A stretch of DNA of 22,298 nucleotides from Dictyocoela muelleri (GCA_016256075.1 SDVU01000082.1:1-22298), one strand, 5' to 3'; positions 1 to 9,189 are shown, counted from the first letter of the stretch. Notes: a model not told the origin generated them from the sequence alone. Made by a program: numbers and translations.

Positions 1-123
1 ATTTTAAATTTAAAGGTGCTAAAAGAATATTTATTTAAGAATGATATCGAAAATGAGACGTATTGTGCTTTAAAGCATCTTGATAATACATTGACTGCTG
101 AAAAAAAGAAAAAACAGGCGTAA
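1..123 (+). CDS. Tigger/pogo-like transposase, C-terminal 40 residues (partial)
   Basis: Frame 1 is open from the window edge to a TAA at 121-123 and has no internal stop. It encodes the tail of a larger protein. The segment contains KVLKEYLFKNDIENETYCAL and ends in a lysine-rich KKKKQA. This resembles the helical tail after the DDE_1 domain of Tigger/pogo transposases, which often ends in K/Q-rich residues. The same kind of tail, more decayed, occurs at about 10440-10530 in the second Tigger copy here. The catalytic domain and start lie upstream of the window, so whether the full gene is intact cannot be judged. The function would be cut-and-paste transposition at TA sites. The family call rests on tail similarity plus the Tigger-like terminus just downstream, so confidence is moderate. 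Confidence 0.5.
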   Translation: MLNLKVLKEYLFKNDIENETYCALKHLDNTLTAEKKKKQA

Positions 124-242
124 AAATATATTTGATTATTTTAAATCAATTTTTTTTAATTATCTCCCCCTAATTTTTGGCACCCTCCAATTTTAGCACC
201 TTTTTATGAATCTCCATTTATGCGTAAATGGGGGGTTGACTG
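1..242 (+). mobile_element. Right end of a Tigger/pogo-type DNA transposon
   Basis: The segment holds the last 40 codons of a transposase and about 120 bp of 3' non-coding DNA, which ends at ...GGTTGACTG followed by TA (243-244). Tigger and pogo elements end in CAGT.../...ACTG and duplicate TA, so the right boundary is placed at 242. Read from the right end, the terminus is CAGTCAACCCCCCATTTACG. It continues with G-rich blocks (positions 164-190 in complement) alternating with AT-rich DNA. The left end lies outside the window, so the inverted repeat cannot be checked here. Confidence 0.6.
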
Positions 243-474
243 TAGTTGACTTAGCTAAGATTCATGATAGAAATTTCGGTAAATAATACTTTCAATCCGA
301 AATAAAACTATAAGCCCGAAATGAATTTTTTAAAATAAAAAATTAAACCCTTAACATAATTAGAAATTTTAAAACAAAGATTATAGAATAACTTCTATTT
401 ATCTCATAAAGTGAAATCATGGTTTTGAAACTTTCATAACGCTATTTAAAGAATATTTTTCTTCATTGAAGTTA

Positions 475-1107
475 CAAAAAGAATTATTGAGTAGAGTAGG
501 GTTAATTAAGAATACAATGCTTTGTGATGAATGACAGAAAATTACAGGGATTATCAACGTAAAACATCTTTTGATGAGTACGTATAGATCTGTATTAAAA
601 CCTTGCTGTTAATAAGAAAGCATGCGAAATATTGTATTTTTCGAATTCTAAGCTTAAAATTGTTTTTTAGTATCTTATATAAATATTTGAAAAATAATTT
701 ATATGCAGATATGTAATATGATCTTGACATTAATAAAAAAAACCATAGAAAAAATTACGAAAATAGTAAGATAGAATATTACGAATTATATATTATTGAG
801 AAAAATAAAAGAATGGGGCTGATTAGATGAAATATGTTTACCTAAGATAGTTGAAATTGACGAGAGGCTGTTTTTCAAAAGAAAGTATATCAGAGGATGA
901 CAAAATTTAGTCAATGGTATGTTGTTGGTATAGAAAGAAGTACATAAATGGCTTCTTTATACCAGTTGATAATAGAAACATAACTACTATATTCCAAATT
1001 ATTACTGAAAATATGCTGCCTGGTACAATAATAATCACTGATGAATGGCGAGGTTATATTTTAACAAAAATAATAGAACGTATTTTCAGCATCACTCAGT
1101 ATATCGG
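475..1107 (+). pseudogene. Merlin (ISXO2/IS1595-like) transposase, N-terminal and central part, broken
   Basis: Several frames carry recognisable pieces of a Merlin transposase. At about 480-560 is a zinc-ribbon-like stretch (LLSRVGLIKNTMLCDE) with a stop where the second Cys would sit. At 850-900 is the block EIDERLFFKRKYIRG, holding the first catalytic Asp. At 914-1107 an open 65-codon frame includes NGFFIPVDNRN and TIIITDEWRGY, with the second catalytic Asp. At least three frame changes and several stops separate these, so no functional protein is possible. The gene stops at about 1107, where a GC-rich palindrome begins, so the third acidic motif is lost from this piece. Merlin transposases are cut-and-paste DDE enzymes acting in the nucleus on short inverted repeats. 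The family call is firm from the EIDE and TDEW motifs. Confidence 0.75.
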
Positions 1108-1109
1108 CT

Positions 1110-2100
1110 AGCCCACGGTCCGGACCGTTGGGCTGAAACGTGGGATTTTCGACAAAAATTGATTTTTTTTAACAAATCAAATTGAAAAAAATAAAAATCT
1201 GAGAATAAATAAAATAAAAAAATTTTGGTTCTCCAACGGGTTACTCCTTCTTCTTTTTTAGGAAATCGTCATCTGTAAGAGGAAATTAAATGATTCTTAT
1301 TTGAAATAAGCGGCAAATGAAGAGTTCACTTCATATATAATTTTAATAAATTTTTGAAACTTCTATATATGGACGATAAAGATTTATTAATATTATATAT
1401 GAAGTGAACTCGTCATTTGCCGCTTATTTCAAATAAGAATCATTTAATTTCCTTTTACAGATGACGATTTCCTAAAAAAGAGGGGGGACTAACCCGTTGG
1501 AGAACCAAAATTTGATTAAATTTTAAAATTTTATTTTATGTTATTTAAAAATATTAAAACATTAAGATAGTGTAAAATAAATGCTAATAATGCTAAAAGA
1601 TAACAGAGATAAAAATAAATTAAAAGATTTTAAATTAAAAAATTAAGAAATTTTCTTATCAATTAATTTTTATTTTAATAATGCCTGAAATTGTCATAAA
1701 AAAATCAATTATATGAAATTAAGTATATATTACAATTTTTACTTTATAATGTATTTTCATTTTTTTATCCTCTTTAAGTAAACTATTGTATTTTTCAAAC
1801 ATTTCCTTTGTCATTTGAGAATCAACTTTCTGTTCTTCACATTTGCTTTTGTGCCCGATGTATAATTGATTGATATGAAGTTCTCTTGTTTAAGTTTAAT
1901 TAAGGATTACAACCCTCGGTGGCGTTTGTATATTTCAATTCTCACACATTCAACTTTTCATTCTGGAAGATATTTTTATATTAAATGAAAACCTTTCCGA
2001 ATCAAAAGTTATTTTTTCTTTTTTTATATTATATTGATCATTTCGTATATCATGACGGGGAGATTTTGGTCGTAAATCACACGTTTCGGGCCATTGAGCC
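1110..2100. repeat. Possible nested element bounded by inverted repeats 1122-1161 / 2061-2100
   Basis: A 25-bp GC-rich near-palindrome at 1110-1134 (AGCCCACGGTCC / GGACCGTTGGGCT) sits exactly where the upstream Merlin transposase stops. The bases 1122-1161 match the complement of 2061-2100 at about three quarters of positions, sharing a core around GAAACGTG. Merlin coding sequence resumes directly after 2100. The simplest reading is an insertion of about 1 kb inside the Merlin gene. However, about 90 bp of transposase sequence occurs on both sides (1016-1106 and 2104-2192, diverged), so a join of two Merlin copies is also possible. Apart from the foldback at 1221-1512, the interior (1513-2060) shows no gene or RNA that I can recognise. 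Confidence 0.4.
1221..1512. repeat. Foldback repeat / MITE with ~130-bp arms
   Basis: The arms 1221-1351 and 1382-1512 are nearly perfect inverted copies around a loop of about 30 bp. The outer ends are AATTTTGGTTCTCCAACGGG on the left and its exact complement on the right. The inner arms carry ATATGAAGTGAACT-type sequence. There are small differences, including a pyrimidine-rich patch (left, 1242-1260) against a purine-rich patch (right, about 1474-1490). No coding potential is visible. The size and symmetry fit a foldback MITE; the family is unknown. Confidence 0.8.
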
Positions 2101-2290
2101 GAACCCCGGCACAACGATAATAATCACTGATGAATGGCGAGCTTCTGCTTCAAAATTAAATAATACAACGTATTTTCAGCATCGCACAGTAAATCATTCT
2201 TATAATTTTGTTGATCCCGCGACGTTTTAATCAACACCCAAAATATTGAGGGTTTTTGTCACTAACTAAAAGATTCCTAAGAAATAGACA
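2101..2290 (+). pseudogene. Merlin transposase, C-terminal catalytic fragment
   Basis: The frame at 2101-2230 reads PGTTIIITDEWRAS and then TVNHSYNFVDPATF. This is the second catalytic Asp block and the downstream NHSYNFVDP block of Merlin/ISXO2 transposases. After a frame slip the piece continues with STPKILRVF, or NTQNIEGF in the neighbouring frame, which is the third acidic motif (NIE). Stops and the frame change make it non-functional. A reading frame opens upstream at 1985, but that stretch (1985-2095) is unlike Merlin and belongs to the inserted DNA. The fragment either continues the gene broken at 1107 or is a second copy of the same subfamily. It lies just inside the right inverted repeat of the Merlin element. 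Confidence 0.7.
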
Positions 2291-2484
2291 AGAAATAAAT
2301 CATGTTAAACATTTTTAATATTTTATACAGTTTATTTGGAAGTTTAAAATTCAGAAAAATAAGAGTTTTAATAAATTTTTGTTGCCTTTACGAATAAATA
2401 ATTGACTAAATTGCATTTTTAAAAAATTTCATTTCGGTTTATATTTCCAGTACGGGCTTGAAAGTACCATTTACCGCAATTTCT

Positions 2485-2803
2485 AATAATTACGATAAAT
2501 ATTTGTCATTCAGAAAAAAATTTTGTTTCTTAAGATTTTGAATTATCTTCAGTTGGGAAATAATTTATGGGAGGTGAATTTATTTCAGAATTTAGAGAGA
2601 TCTTTATTGAGATTGGCTTATTAAATAAACAACGAAACTGAAAGGGACAATTTATCTACTTTCGATCAAATTTAAATTAAAAAAACGCAGAGTTGAAGTT
2701 AGATAATAAAGTTATAATAGAAAAATTACATGATTTAATTAGTAAAAATCCAGATATAAATTTCTTTTAAACTGATAAACGACATAACATAGATTGGGAT
2801 GAT

Positions 2804-2842
<39 letters not shown>

Positions 2843-2913
2843 ACCTCTAATAAAAGTGGGTGTTAAAAGATTTTTTAGCAGAATGGTGCATATATTAGAC
2901 AACCTAATGATAT
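2485..2913. other. Gap between Merlin and LTR element; no gene recognised
   Basis: These are 430 AT-rich bases. The stretch 2570-2770 has a slightly coding-like look on the plus strand (for example KLDNKVIIEKLHDLISKNPD) but is broken by stops and matches nothing I recognise. An AT microsatellite lies at 2807-2836. The last four bases, ATAT, are the left target duplication of the LTR element. Confidence 0.5.
2807..2842. repeat. (AT)15(GT)3 microsatellite
   Basis: Fifteen AT units at 2807-2836 run into three GT units at 2837-2842. It is likely length-polymorphic. A shorter TA run occurs near 9864-9880 inside the Tigger pseudogene. Confidence 0.95.
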
Positions 2914-2942
2914 TGTAGCATCCAAGGATTCTGCTACAATAA

Positions 2943-3014
2943 AAAATGATCAAAATGATCAAAACGATCAAAATGAACAAAATGATCAAAATGAACAAAA
3001 TGATCAAAATGATC
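2943..3014 (+). repeat. 9-bp tandem array (AAAATGATC-like) in the LTR
   Basis: Eight consecutive 9-bp units read AAAATGATC, AAAACGATC or AAAATGAAC. Where units abut they create TGATCA palindromes. The same eight-unit array is in the 3' LTR at 6968-7039 with several unit-level differences. Its position just upstream of the TATA-like box suggests an enhancer-like role, which is inference. On the complementary strand it makes Ile/Leu-rich shadow frames that are not genes. Confidence 0.85.
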
Positions 3015-3019
3015 GAAAC

Positions 3020-3027
3020 TATAAATA
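3020..3027 (+). promoter_or_regulatory. TATA-like box of the LTR promoter
   Basis: TATAAATA at 3020-3027, with the same motif at 7045-7052 in the 3' LTR, lies directly after the 9-bp array. It is the only strong TATA box in the LTR, so retroelement transcription probably starts 25-60 bp downstream, inside the LTR. Confidence 0.55.
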
Positions 3028-3126
3028 GCGGCGATCCTATACCCATGCACATCCGAAACGGTACTTCAATAAATTCATTTTCAAAATCACTTTTAGTTAA
3101 TCAGTTTAAATTCGGTGCATACCGCA

Positions 3127-4060
3127 ACTTGAGCTCAAGGAGAGATGAGAGCTATGCACAACACAACACAAATACCAACATAAGAGAACTGAAAAGATTA
3201 GAAGAGTCAATTAAGGGCGCGGAAAAATATATGAAAGTAAATATTACAACGAACCCAGAAATTGAGTCGGCGAGTTTTGAATATAAAAATGGAAAAGCGA
3301 CTGAGAATAATATATAGGATTAATTTTCTAATATCCTTATAAGCAAGACATTATCATATGGAAAACCGCTTTTAAGGAGTTAGCAAGAATTTGCTCATGG
3401 TCCGAGGAAATACAGATCGAAGTGTAGAAACAAATCACGGATCTTAACCTCCAACATCAAATCGGAGATGCCAGCTCTGCTGAGGAATTTATTTATAAAA
3501 TTACAAAATTAAAATACAATTATCATACGGCATATAAGTATCAAGCCCAAATGATCAGCATAAGACAATCAAATTACTTTACAATACGAGCTTATTTATA
3601 TGAAATCGAAAAGTTTACGCAAAAACTCGCGCTTTGTCTAGATTGAATGAACAGATGATGCAAGAAAAAATCCATGAATTATTTTTCTGTGGACTCGATG
3701 ACTCTGTTAAAATTGAAATTATGAAATATCCTAATAGAGATTTTAATGCAGTAGTCAGTATGTTATCTGAAATTGAATTATTTATCATTAACAATATAAG
3801 AAAGACGATTTAAGAGGTTCATCAAATGAAATCATACGACTATAACTCAAACAATAAGAGTAGAGATAACGAATACATGGTAAACGCAAGAATCAAAGAA
3901 ATTTCAAAAAAAGATAATATTAAACGACCAAAATTTTGCAAGTACCATAACACGAACTCTCATGACCTATCCGAATGCAGAGCTTTTAAAAAGAATAAAA
4001 ATTACAAAGCAAACAAGAATAATGAACAAACAGAAAAAACATATGCACTGAACGAACCTA
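3127..4060 (+). pseudogene. gag region of the LTR element (fossil)
   Basis: The leader and gag region follow the 5' LTR. Visible pieces include a helical capsid-like stretch (about 3420-3800, with IHELFFCGLDDSVKIEIMKY). A zinc knuckle at about 3936-3977 reads CKYHNTNSHDLSEC, spaced CX2HX4HX4C. This is the Cys-His-His-Cys variant found in some Ty3/gypsy Gags and would bind the element RNA during particle assembly. Basic Lys/Asn-rich sequence surrounds the knuckle. The region is broken in several places, so no complete Gag is encoded. The knuckle and the following protease share one open stretch. Confidence 0.75.
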
Positions 4061-4067
4061 AATGTAA

Positions 4068-4400
4068 TCCAAAAACAATTGAAATACCAATTGAAATTAA
4101 CGAGAAAAAGATCGATGGGCTAGTTGATACAGGCTCAGTTGAGAATTATATATCAGAAAGTGCAGTTAAAGTCATGGATGTTAAAACAAATAACTTACAC
4201 AGGAAAAAGATGACTGAAGTTGGAGATGTAGTCGAGATCGAGAAGGAATCCGATCTAAAATTCAGGTTATTAAACGATATTAACAATTATTATTTTTCTA
4301 AATTTTATGTTATGCCAAATCCTAACAAACAAAATATTCTTGGTATGAGGTTTCCTTTTGAAAACGATGCTGTGATAAATTTAAGGGAAAGATTTATAAA
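4068..4400 (+). pseudogene. Aspartic protease region of the LTR element (fossil)
   Basis: A retropepsin-like block reads IPIEINEKKIDGLVDTGSVE, with the catalytic DTGS at 4125-4136. It is followed by ENYIS and later by NILGMRFPFE, which resembles the ILG-containing C-terminal block of retropepsins. The enzyme would mature Gag-Pol inside particles. It lies between the Gag knuckle and the RT, as expected for Ty3/gypsy. Locally it looks whole, but it belongs to a broken element. Confidence 0.8.
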
Positions 4401-4599
4401 TTTAGATGGAGGCGATTATAAATTAAACATCGTAAATCGTATTTCTAATTTGTCAGAAGATGAATTGATACAAAAATCGAAAACATTTACATTATCCGAA
4501 TTAGGACTTAAGATTGAAAAACTTATAACGAATTTCAAAAATGAGAATCCGAAATTTGGATATATTTCCAACATAAATCACAGTATAGACCTATTTTAT

Positions 4600-5330
4600 G
4601 ACTTTAAAACGATAAAAAAGAAAATCCAGTTCCCCTCGGATTACAAAAGGAGGTTGCAGAACATCTCAAAACACTTCTTGAAAATAAAATAATTGAAGAA
4701 AAGGATTCGAAATTTATATCACCGGCATTCATAATCAAAAAGAAAAACGGAAAAATCAGACTAGTTGCAGATTACCGTTACCTAAAAAGCATGACACGGC
4801 AGACTCACCAATTTACACCTAATATGTTTGAACTTATGGGCAAAATTGAACAGTCAAAAATATTTCCTACAATGGATCTAAACCAAGGATACTACCAAAT
4901 TCGTATTGCTGACAACGATATTGATAATACTGGATTTAAGATATTGAATCGTACTTTCGTTTTTAAAAGAATGCCTTTTTGACTATGTAACGCACCAGCA
5001 ACATTTCAGAAGGTCGTGAATACGTTATTAAAAAATGTAAAAAACGTACTAATCTACCTGGACGACATTCTTATTTACAGTAGAACTTTAGAAGACCACT
5101 ACAATACATTAAAAGAAGTATTTGAAATCATGAAAAAGAACAATATATCAGTAAATTTTGAAAAATGTGAATTTATAAAGAACAACGTAGAATTCCTAGG
5201 TCATCATATTACTGAAGATAGTATAATCCCTAAAATTTCAAAAATTGATAATTTAAAGTTTGAAAATATAACAAATAAACGCCAATTACAACGATTAATA
5301 GGTTTAATGAACTGGTACCGACCTTTTATA
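4600..5330 (+). pseudogene. Reverse transcriptase region of the LTR element (fossil)
   Basis: RT blocks appear in order. They are PAFIIKKKNGKIRLVADYRYL at about 4722-4785, TMDLNQGYYQIRI at about 4870-4910, a fingers/palm block ending FKRMPF near 4980, the catalytic IYLDDILIYS with YLDD at about 5050-5080, and NFEKCEFIKNNVEFLGH at about 5155-5205. A thumb-like RLIGLMNWYRPFIPKIS near 5295-5340 closes it. Order and wording are typical of Ty3/gypsy. Only about a couple of breaks fall in this part. Confidence 0.88.
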
Positions 5331-5429
5331 CCAAAAATCTCTCTAAAGCTATACTCGATTTATGAACTTCTTAAATCAAAAACAAAAAAAAATAAAATTG
5401 ACTTCACAACACATTGAAATTATAAAAAT

Positions 5430-5835
5430 GATACTTGAAGAGATTAAGAAAAAACCTTTATTACATCATCCCCATATAAACGAACATTTTAGTTTAAAAT
5501 GTGATGAGCAAAGACAGAAATAGGCTCTATACTGACTCAGAATGAAAAAATATTTGGGATATATAGCTCTAAATATAATCCACAAGAAATAAATTATTCT
5601 ATCGTAGAAAAGGAAACACTTGCAATCATAAAATCACTTAAACATTTTAAGCCACTTATTTACAACTCTAAAATTTATATCTACAGTGATAATAAAAATC
5701 TTACTTATAATGGTCCTCTCACATAAAGAATCGAAAAATGGAAGCTAATACTTAAAAAATTTAATTATGAGCTCATTCATATTGAAGGAAAAAAGAACGA
5801 ACACGCGGATACTTATCAAGGCTATACAAACATAC
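5430..5835 (+). pseudogene. RNase H region of the LTR element (fossil)
   Basis: After the RT thumb, the pieces FSLKCDEQRQ (near 5490), VEKETLAIIKSLKHFKPLIY (about 5607-5670) and IYIYSDNKNLTYNG (about 5675-5715) match the Ty3/gypsy RNase H. So does a closing IEGKKNEHADT (about 5780-5815), which resembles the G-x-x-N-x-x-AD motif. This domain degrades the RNA strand during reverse transcription. It is among the more damaged parts, with several breaks. Confidence 0.75.
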
Positions 5836-5954
5836 CGAATCAGTTGAATCATATGACAAATATCGACCTATATTTCAATTTACTACTATATCCGAATTAA
5901 AATCAAAACTTGATAATGTATCAATTGATCACAATGATAGAAATACCTTACGAA

Positions 5955-6895
5955 AAAAAACTCAAAAATGAAATTGAATCCATTCATAAAAATCTCATGC
6001 ACCCAGGAATGACTAAAATGGAGTAATTTGTGAAAAGATATTTAAAAATAACAAACATAAAACCTTTAATACACCAAATATGTCGTAAGTGTCACATTTG
6101 TAATTTATCGAAAGAATTTACAAGGTTTTATGGCTCAACAGTGAACAGATTATCAGTAACAAAAATTAATGAATGTGTAGCTTTAGACATCAAAGGCCCT
6201 ATTAAAATGAAACACTTTAAAACAAATATGAAAGAAAAATATTTATACACCCTTTTAATAACCGACTTATATTCAAGATACTCTGAAACATGTTTTATTT
6301 ATAATATAAGATCAGATACAATTGCATCACACTTTGAAAAACAGTGGATTTGTAAATATGGCCCTCCCCAAAAATGTCTAACTGACAATGGTAGGCAATT
6401 TATTTCAGAAAGCTTCAAAAACATTAATAATAAATACAAAATTTCTCATATTAAAGTGGCACCTCACAATCCAACTGGAAACTCCCTTGTCGAAAGACAA
6501 AACAAAGAAATCGGTATTGTATTAAGAATTTCAAAAGGATCATCTCTAAAAAAACTAGCAAAAAATATTTGGATAAGACTAAATCTAAATATAAATATTA
6601 GTATAAATTATCCTCCATATGAAATTTTCTATCGAAAATCAATATTTCAAAACCATGAAAAAACTGTCAATATAGACGATAAAAAAATTAGAAGCCGACT
6701 GCTGAGACAAATTAATAAAAGAAATATGAATCTAAAATTTAAAAGAAAAGGTATTAAATATAAAAAAGGCGATTTTATATATCTAATGAATTATAGCACA
6801 GAGAAAGTAGATCTAAAATAGATAGGTCCTTTCGAGGTAGTTAGAGTTTCATTAACTGGAAACAATATTTACGTAAAAAAAAAGACAAGATAGAG
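5955..6895 (+). pseudogene. Integrase region of the LTR element (fossil; core looks whole)
   Basis: The open frame 6030-6821 encodes most of a DDE integrase. An HHCC zinc finger is visible as HKNLMHPG (about 5980-6005) and CRKCHIC (about 6080-6100). The catalytic core has Asp in ALDIKGP (about 6187), Asp in TDNGRQF (6384-6386) and Glu in LVERQN (6492-6494). The last two are separated by 35 residues, the standard D,D35E spacing. A basic C-terminal part leads to GPFEVVRV at about 6826-6848, matching the GPY/F module of Ty3/gypsy integrases. The domain inserts the cDNA into the host chromosome. It is the best-preserved section of the element, with only about two breaks, near its edges. Confidence 0.88.
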
Positions 6896-6925
6896 AACCC
6901 CAATAAACAACGTTCGTCCTTTTTT

Positions 6926-6938
6926 GGGGAGAGGAAGA
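6926..6938 (+). other. Polypurine tract next to the 3' LTR
   Basis: GGGGAGAGGAAGA lies immediately before the TG that starts the 3' LTR. This is the expected position for second-strand priming in LTR retrotransposons. Confidence 0.8.
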
Positions 6939-7153
6939 TGTAGCATCCAAGGATTCTGCTACAATAAAAAATGATCAAAATTATCAAAACGATCAAAATA
7001 ATCAAAATGAACAAAATGATCAGAATGATCAAAATGATCGAAACTATAAATAGAGCGGCGATCCTATACCCATGCACATCCGAAACGGTACTTCAATAAA
7101 TTTATTTTTAAAATCACTTTTAGTTAATCAGTTTAAATTCGGTGCATACCGCA
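6939..7153 (+). repeat. 3' LTR
   Basis: It is 215 bp long and starts TGTAGCATCC and ends ACCGCA, like 2914-3126. It carries the same hairpin, eight 9-bp units (6968-7039) and TATA-like box (7045-7052). It is followed by ATAT (7154-7157), which matches the 4 bases before the 5' LTR. The 220 bases from 7154 to 7374 hold nothing recognisable. Confidence 0.93.
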
Positions 7154-7374
7154 ATATCATTTACAGTTATATCGCAAGAGATGTTACCATTTCTTTATTA
7201 TAATAAAAATGAATAAATAAAATTGCATTTTTAAAAAATAACATTTATTCATATTTTCAATCGCTCCTTTGTAAATTTCATTAAAAAAATATTATTAAAC
7301 TGGATATTTGACCAAAATTAAATTGATTTACCAGATAAAAACGAGGCCCTTCTAATTTTTTTCTGAGAAAAATC

Positions 7375-8787
7375 GGTACTGAGTCCCCAATTTGCCTCAG
7401 ATTTAGAACCCGAATAATTTAAATAAAAATGATAAAAAATATGTGTTTATAAAGCGTAATTCGATCTTTCGGCTGGAGGCCGAAAGATCGGGAAACTTTG
7501 AAGTTTCAGACTTAATTTTTTTTCAAATTTTAAAGAAGCATTTTATTTAAAATAGGTAAGAGTAAAATATAAGAGTTGAGGGGAAAATATGAAAGCGAAG
7601 GGAGAAAATGACAAGAATAAATTCTAAGAGCAGAATTAAATTATGATGTAGTAAAATTATAAAGGGGATGGAAAATTACAAGAGTGAGGTATTATAAAAT
7701 TAGAGTGGAGGGGGGGGGTAAATATAAGATTAATGAAAATTATAAGAATAAAAAACTTTTTTTAATTTCTCCCTCATCTATTATAATTTTTACTCCCCTA
7801 TTATATTTTACCCTCCACTCTTATTATTAACCATTGTTGTTTTTTCCCTACATCCTTATAATTTTTTTCACTCTAATAATAATCGTTACGTTTTTTTCCT
7901 CCGCAGCCTTAAAATTTTACAACCACTCTTAATAATATACTATTTACTAATTTAATTCAAAATGCTTCTTTAAAATTTGAAAAGAAATTTTAAGGCCGAA
8001 ACTTTAAAGTTTTCCGATATTTTGGACGGAGTACGAAAGATCGGTCAGCCGTTTATAAAGATATCGACGTTATATTGGTTAGAGACGATTATTCTAAAAT
8101 TATTTCTTCTTAAAATGAAAATATAAAAGTCAAAAATAACACATTTTTTCGGGCGTTTATTTCCATTTTAAAATAAAAAAAAATAATGACTTAATTCTCG
8201 CTAATATCGTCGAGATCTTTATAAAAACATATTTTTTATCATTTTATAATTATCTTATTTTTGGTCTAAATTCAAGTCAGTTAAGGTAAAATAATAGTTC
8301 TGTCGGCATAACCATTTATAATTTTCATTCATGTAAAAGCCTCTAAAAAATATAAATAAAATGATACGTAATAATTTGTGATATTGATATTAATAAAAGA
8401 CGCTAGATTTTTTTTTCTACAAAGATATATATCATATGGAAAAGTGAAGGTCTAAAAATATGTGTAAAAATAGACATGAAAGGAGGTATTTTAAATTCTT
8501 TTTTGTTTATTTACAGATTTAGACCCGCAAAGGGTAAATTTAAAAAATGATAAAAAATATGTTTTACGAGAGATCTCGACGTAATTTATGTATAAATCTA
8601 GTTTATAAGGTAAAAATATATCAATATTTTTATTTAATTCTTTATTAAAATAAAAAAATTATATTTTTTATCTTAAAACTCGATTTTCGCTAATATCGCG
8701 CCGAGATCTTAAAAAAACGTATTTTTCATCATTTTTAGATTACATTTTTTCGGGTCTTAATCTGGAACAAATAAATGACTCAGTACA
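7375..8787. mobile_element. Family H copy 1: 807-bp hairpin-ended repeat, split by a nested insertion
   Basis: The ends are GGTACTGAGTC (left) and GACTCAGTAC (right), in inverted orientation. The layout is A, A' (inverted), a core of about 240 bp (8290-8530), A, A', where A contains a GAATTAGACCCC-like block and CTAATATC.GCGAAAATC-like sequence. Removing the nested insert (7455-8050) and one 10-bp duplicate leaves 807 bp, the same length as copy 2 at 17124-17930. The core of copy 2 is the reverse complement of this one; a shared landmark is GTTATGCCG/CGGCATAAC. No coding sequence is visible. It is a non-autonomous DNA element of unknown family. Confidence 0.75.
7455..8050. mobile_element. 596-bp foldback element nested in family H copy 1
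   Basis: GTTTATAAAG occurs at 7445-7454 and again at 8051-8060, and the host repeat resumes in register across this point when compared with 17124-17930. It is therefore a real insertion with a 10-bp duplication, or 9 bp plus a chance base. The terminal ~90 bp on each side are inverted copies. The left terminus is itself a hairpin (CGATCTTTCGGC / GCCGAAAGATCG at 7462-7490) and the right has a degenerate version (about 8015-8045). Inner arms carry repeated GAGTGGAGGGG-like blocks, giving a purine-rich left half (7550-7735) and a pyrimidine-rich right half (7765-7945). Confidence 0.82.
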
Positions 8788-9189
8788 AAAGATAGGCATT
8801 TTTGTAAGCCCTAGTTATTAATATGACAAACAGTTGTGGTACATTTTTTTAACCATTAAATTTGTAAGTTTTTTATCGACCAAATAGAAAAAATAGATCA
8901 TATAATTTTAAAAAAACGTTTGTCAAAACATTTTCTTTAATATAAAGCTTAATTTACTGTTTAAATGTTTAAAAAAGATTTTTCCCGATAAATTTACTTT
9001 TTTAAAGTTAATTTTTTTCTGAATGGTCAATTTTTTAACCATTTTTTAAAAAAATAAAATGTATTTTTTTATGATTAAAAATTTTTTTTTTATTTTTTAC
9101 GTTAAAAAAACAAAATTTTTTGACACATAAAATGGATAAGAAAAAAAAATTGTTAGAAAAAAAAAGAATAGACAAATAAATAGACGTGA

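Larger units (their letters stand above)
269..2484 (+). mobile_element. Merlin/ISXO2-like DNA transposon, decayed, with internal insertions
   Basis: The bases at 269-336 and 2416-2484 are an imperfect inverted pair of about 68 bp; the left starts GAAATTTCGGTAAAT and the right, complemented, GAAATTGCGGTAAAT. Between them lie a broken transposase (475-1107), a palindrome and foldback (1110-1512), and a second transposase segment (2101-2290). The termini and the Merlin coding pieces on the same strand suggest one element about 2.2 kb long that has taken in roughly 1 kb of other DNA. I could not find a convincing 8-9 bp target duplication. The region 337-474 has no recognisable content. Confidence 0.55.
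2914..3126 (+). repeat. 5' LTR
   Basis: It begins TGTAGCATCC and ends ACCGCA, and matches 6939-7153 apart from about 8 substitutions and a 2-bp gap. The first 25 bases form a hairpin (TGTAGCA / TGCTACA with an 11-base loop). An array of eight 9-bp units follows at 2943-3014, then a TATA-like box at 3020-3027. The short LTR length is common in compact Ty3/gypsy elements of unicellular eukaryotes. Confidence 0.93.
2914..7153 (+). mobile_element. Ty3/gypsy LTR retrotransposon, near full length, broken
   Basis: Two LTRs of 213 and 215 bp, both TG...CA, bound a 3.8-kb internal region. The 4-bp target duplication ATAT lies at 2910-2913 and 7154-7157. Domain order on the plus strand is gag with a zinc knuckle, aspartic protease, reverse transcriptase, RNase H, and integrase with a GPF-type tail. 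RT before integrase is the Ty3/gypsy (Metaviridae) order, and no envelope-like frame is present. A purine tract (6926-6938) abuts the 3' LTR. The LTRs differ at about 8 positions plus one 2-bp gap, roughly 96% identity, so insertion is fairly recent compared with the fossil at 15-19 kb. It is broken, with roughly ten breaks, mostly in the gag and RNase H parts. The integrase part looks the most intact. Confidence 0.93.

Noticed and set aside
2570-2770. Possible Tc1/mariner-like helix-turn-helix fragment
   Set aside because: The wording is too weak and broken to assign to a family by eye.
2735-3052. Minus-strand frame with a long Ile/Leu-rich hydrophobic segment
   Set aside because: It is the complement of the 9-bp LTR array and the AT microsatellite. 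The same artefact appears at 6841-7077 in the 3' LTR, so it is a shadow, not a membrane protein.
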